Assembly (NCBI GenBank): GCA_022795855.1
Contig: JAAWHL010000010.1
Coordinates: 1-44,508 of the forward strand
DNA from: Lawsonibacter sp.
GTDB lineage: Bacteria > Bacillota > Clostridia > Oscillospirales > Oscillospiraceae
DNA length: 44,508 nt
Direction: 5' to 3'
The notes under the pieces are model-generated. The model was not told where the DNA came from. It worked only from the letters and a program-made list of their open reading frames with translations, and made no database searches. Shown here in pieces: positions 40,524 through 44,508 of the stretch. The position numbers and the translations under genes are program-made. The stretch's first letter is position 1. Each line of letters begins with the position of its first letter.

Positions 40524-40677
40524 GAAGCTGTACCAATCGCCTCAGCACGCATTTTCCGGCCCAAATTGCCCTTGGCGTCGTTAAAAAATCTTGCAGCAAA
40601 GTATTCCTGCGATTTTTGCCTTGCCAACGACAATTTTCTCTCGTAAATCTGCATACTTCGGCTAATGGCATAGCTTC
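40524..40677 (+). repeat. TIR repeat element, distant relative, before the V-ATPase operon
   Basis: 154-bp element whose left end GAAGCTGTACCAATCGCC and the complement of its right end, GAAGCTATGCCATTAGCC, are inverted repeats with a few mismatches. The interior holds TTGCAGCAAAGTATTCCTGC, GATTTTTGCCTTGCCAACG and ACAATTTTCTCTCG, only loosely like GCAAAAATnnGCCTTG and CGGCGGAAAATTCC of the other copies. Similar size, end design and intergenic position argue for one broad family; the interior match is weak. Confidence 0.5.
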
Positions 40678-40715
40678 TCAATGAGACAGACAGGATAGAA
40701 TGACCAAATTAGCAC

Positions 40716-40744
40716 TTGATTTTTGGTTCGAGCTGACATACAAT
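40716..40744 (+). promoter_or_regulatory. Promoter of the V-type ATPase operon
   Basis: TTGATT (40716-40721) and TACAAT (40739-40744) with a 17-base spacer; leader of about 115 bases before the first gene. It sits between the repeat element and the operon. Confidence 0.65.
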
Positions 40745-40867
40745 AACACTAATGTCGCGGTTGTGCGGGCGTCGAAGAAAGCCGAGGTCAGGCGAAGGCT
40801 TTGACGCCTATGCCGCAGGGACAAGCGGCGCACAGACGGCACGCAAAAAGTGGAAGGCGGTGAAAAA

Positions 40868-41181
40868 ATGGAGATTGAAGCCATACAGAAGGTGACACAG
40901 GCTGAGCAGGAAGCCAAGCGGCGCCGGGAGGCGGCCGCGGCGGAGAGCAAGCAGCAGGTGGCCGAGGCCCAGAAGGCGGGCCGCCGTCTGCTGGAGGAGG
41001 CCCGCCAGGAGGCGGAGGGACAGGTCCGGCAGATGATGCAGCAGGCGGACGGCAGGGCAGCGCAGCTGACCAAGGAGATTCTGGCCGAAGCCGGGCAGGC
41101 GTGTGACGCGCTGAAGAAAGACGCGCGGGAGCGTCTGCCGCAGGCGGCCGCACTTATCGTGGAAAAGGTTGTGAATGGCTG

Positions 41182-41182
<1 letters not shown>
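40868..41182 (+). CDS. V-type ATPase peripheral-stalk subunit (G/H-like)
   Basis: 104 residues, Ala/Glu/Gln-rich and helical almost throughout: MEIEAIQKVTQAEQEAKRRR then a long heptad-like stretch to LIVEKVVNG. This is the pattern of subunit G/H (AhaH, NtpF) which pairs with subunit E in the peripheral stalk of V/A-type ATPases, and it is the usual first gene of the operon. ATG 40868 is preferred to 40850 because GGCGGTG lies upstream of it at proper distance. The stop overlaps the ATG of subunit I. Confidence 0.85.
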
Positions 41183-43633
<2,451 letters not shown>

Positions 43634-43650
43634 TCCCGGGGGGATTGAGT

Positions 43651-44340
43651 ATGGACGGAATCGAAAAAATCACGGCGCGGATTAACGCCGACCTGGAGCA
43701 GGACGTGGCCAGGCTGAAGGCTGAGGCTCAGCAGCAGAGCGACGCCATCCTGGCCGACGCCAGGGCCCAGGCCAAGCGGACCGGGGACGATATTCTAGCC
43801 CGGGGCCGCAAGGCGGCCGACGAGCGTCAGGAGCGTCTGGAGTCCGCCGCCAAAATGGAGCGGCGCAAGCTGACCCTGGCCGCCAAGCAGGAGGTGCTGG
43901 GCGAGGCCTTTGACGAGGCCCTGAACCGCCTGTGCTCCCTGTCCGACGATGAGTACATCAAGCTGCTGACCGAATTGGCCCTGAAGGCTTCCACCACCGG
44001 AAAGGAGAAGCTGATTTTCTCCCAGAAGGACCGCAGCCGGGTGGGCAAGCAGGTGGTAGTAGCCGCCAACGAGGCCTTGGTGAAGCAGCGCGCTCCGGAG
44101 CTGCCCGGCGAGGTGAGCAAGTCCAAGGTGGGCGCTCTGCTGGAAAAGGTGGTGGGCAGCACCACCGCCCTGGTCACCGGCACCGGGATGCTGACCCTCA
44201 GCGAGGAGACCCGGAACATCAAGGGCGGCTTCATCATGGCTGACGGCGCGGTGGAGCTCAACTGCACCTTTGAGACCCTGGTTCGCCTCCAGCGGGAGAA
44301 GCTGGAGAAGGAAGTGGCCAAAATCCTTTTTGCGGATTGA
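43651..44340 (+). CDS. ntpE: V-type ATP synthase subunit E
   Basis: 229 residues. N-terminal half is a long charged helix (MDGIEKITARINADLEQDVA then LKAEAQQQSDAILADARAQA and KMERRKLTLAAKQEVLGEAF), the C-terminal half is the globular head binding the catalytic B subunit, ending GGFIMADGAVELNCTFETLV and LEKEVAKILFAD. With the G/H-like subunit it makes the peripheral stalk. ATG 43651 is preceded by GGGGGGATT. The next genes (C, F, A, B, D) are expected to follow beyond the window, but first comes a non-coding structured stretch. Confidence 0.92.
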   Translation: MDGIEKITARINADLEQDVARLKAEAQQQSDAILADARAQAKRTGDDILARGRKAADERQERLESAAKMERRKLTLAAKQEVLGEAFDEALNRLCSLSDDEYIKLLTELALKASTTGKEKLIFSQKDRSRVGKQVVVAANEALVKQRAPELPGEVSKSKVGALLEKVVGSTTALVTGTGMLTLSEETRNIKGGFIMADGAVELNCTFETLVRLQREKLEKEVAKILFAD

Positions 44341-44343
44341 TTC

Positions 44344-44508
44344 TGCGGCTTTTCAGGCCGCAATCCCCCGTATCCCGAACGGAAAGCCCAGCGTAAGCGG
44401 GTTTCCGTTCGGAGAGGAGGCGCGACGAAGTGAGTGAGCTTTCGCCGCCAGGCGGAAGGGAATGATACGGAGTCAGCGAAACCTCCCGAGGACCGGGTCA
44501 AAGCCCAG
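44344..44508. repeat. Structured intergenic stretch inside the V-ATPase operon, to the window edge
   Basis: 168 non-coding bases follow subunit E. A first hairpin TGCGGC/GCCGCA (44344-44362) has no T tail. Then CCGTATC (44368-44374) pairs with GATACGG (44464-44470), and immediately inside it the perfect 11-bp pair CCGAACGGAAA (44375-44385) and TTTCCGTTCGG (44402-44412), with a smaller GCCGCC/GGCGG hairpin near 44445-44455. The nested pairing suggests a branched RNA. The whole may be a dispersed repeat, as no subunit F or C start is visible before the edge. Confidence 0.5.

Overview
The window looks like a piece of a GC-rich Clostridia chromosome, most likely from the Oscillospiraceae (Flavonifractor/Pseudoflavonifractor-like gut Firmicutes). 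This is inferred from gene content and order: hprK, murB, rapZ, yvcK, whiA and dnaE close together, a class III fructose-1,6-bisphosphatase, Cys4-type L31 and L28 ribosomal proteins, a TAXI-type TRAP transporter and a V-type ATPase with a sodium-site rotor subunit. Promoters read as ordinary sigma-A sites, often with 17-base spacers. I saw no tRNA, rRNA or CRISPR array. The only trace of a mobile-element gene is a serine recombinase remnant at the left edge.

Layout. 1-3.5 kb: recombinase remnant, rpmE, a flavin-reductase-like gene, a GNAT gene overlapping hflX, and a second GNAT gene. 3.6-5.5 kb (minus): hprK and a ROK sugar kinase, divergent from rpmB. 6.2-7.5 kb (minus): an exported S-layer-homology protein. 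7.6-12.8 kb (plus): murB-rapZ-yvcK-whiA-vanZ-like-GNAT, a cell-wall/central-carbon control cluster. 12.8-13.4 kb: a small AT-richer divergent pair (ribbon-helix-helix protein and an unknown 102-residue protein) sharing a palindromic control region, placed just before dnaE. 17-19 kb: a zinc-ribbon gene between direct repeats, then cardiolipin synthase. 19.1-21.7 kb: GH25 lysozyme, exonuclease III and a YgjP-type metalloprotease. 22.1-25.5 kb: a seven-gene operon of two DUF2975 membrane proteins, a YozG-like Xre regulator, a small anchored protein, a lipoprotein and two membrane proteins, behind a consensus promoter that overlaps a perfect 12-bp inverted repeat. 25.6-30.6 kb (minus): fbp, then tmcAL-DUF3795-DUF3810. 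30.7-32 kb: ackA. 32.2-34.7 kb (minus): a LytS/LytT-type two-component system, divergent from a TAXI TRAP operon (35.2-39 kb: binding protein, DUF1850 protein, fused permease). 39.4-40.5 kb: a GHL/DUF4015 protein. 40.9-44.3 kb: the first four genes of a V-type ATPase operon (H/G-like stalk, I, K, E); the operon continues beyond the window.

How the genes work together. HprK, YvcK, Fbp, the ROK kinase and AckA all touch central carbon flux and its control. MurB, RapZ, WhiA, the lysozyme and the VanZ-like protein concern the envelope. The two-component system is placed to sense a signal for, or control, the TRAP uptake operon.

Most noteworthy observations: (1) HprK has Ser143 where the family has its catalytic His, while Lys164 and Asp182 are intact. 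(2) A family of roughly 154-160-bp terminal-inverted-repeat elements sits only between genes (5955-6110 reversed, 35013-35171, 36274-36433, 40524-40677, a diverged copy near 39054-39215, and a half copy after ackA); two copies flank the TAXI gene inside one operon. (3) The DUF2975/Xre operon carries four uncharacterised envelope genes. (4) The RHH/unknown pair has its own operator-like palindrome.
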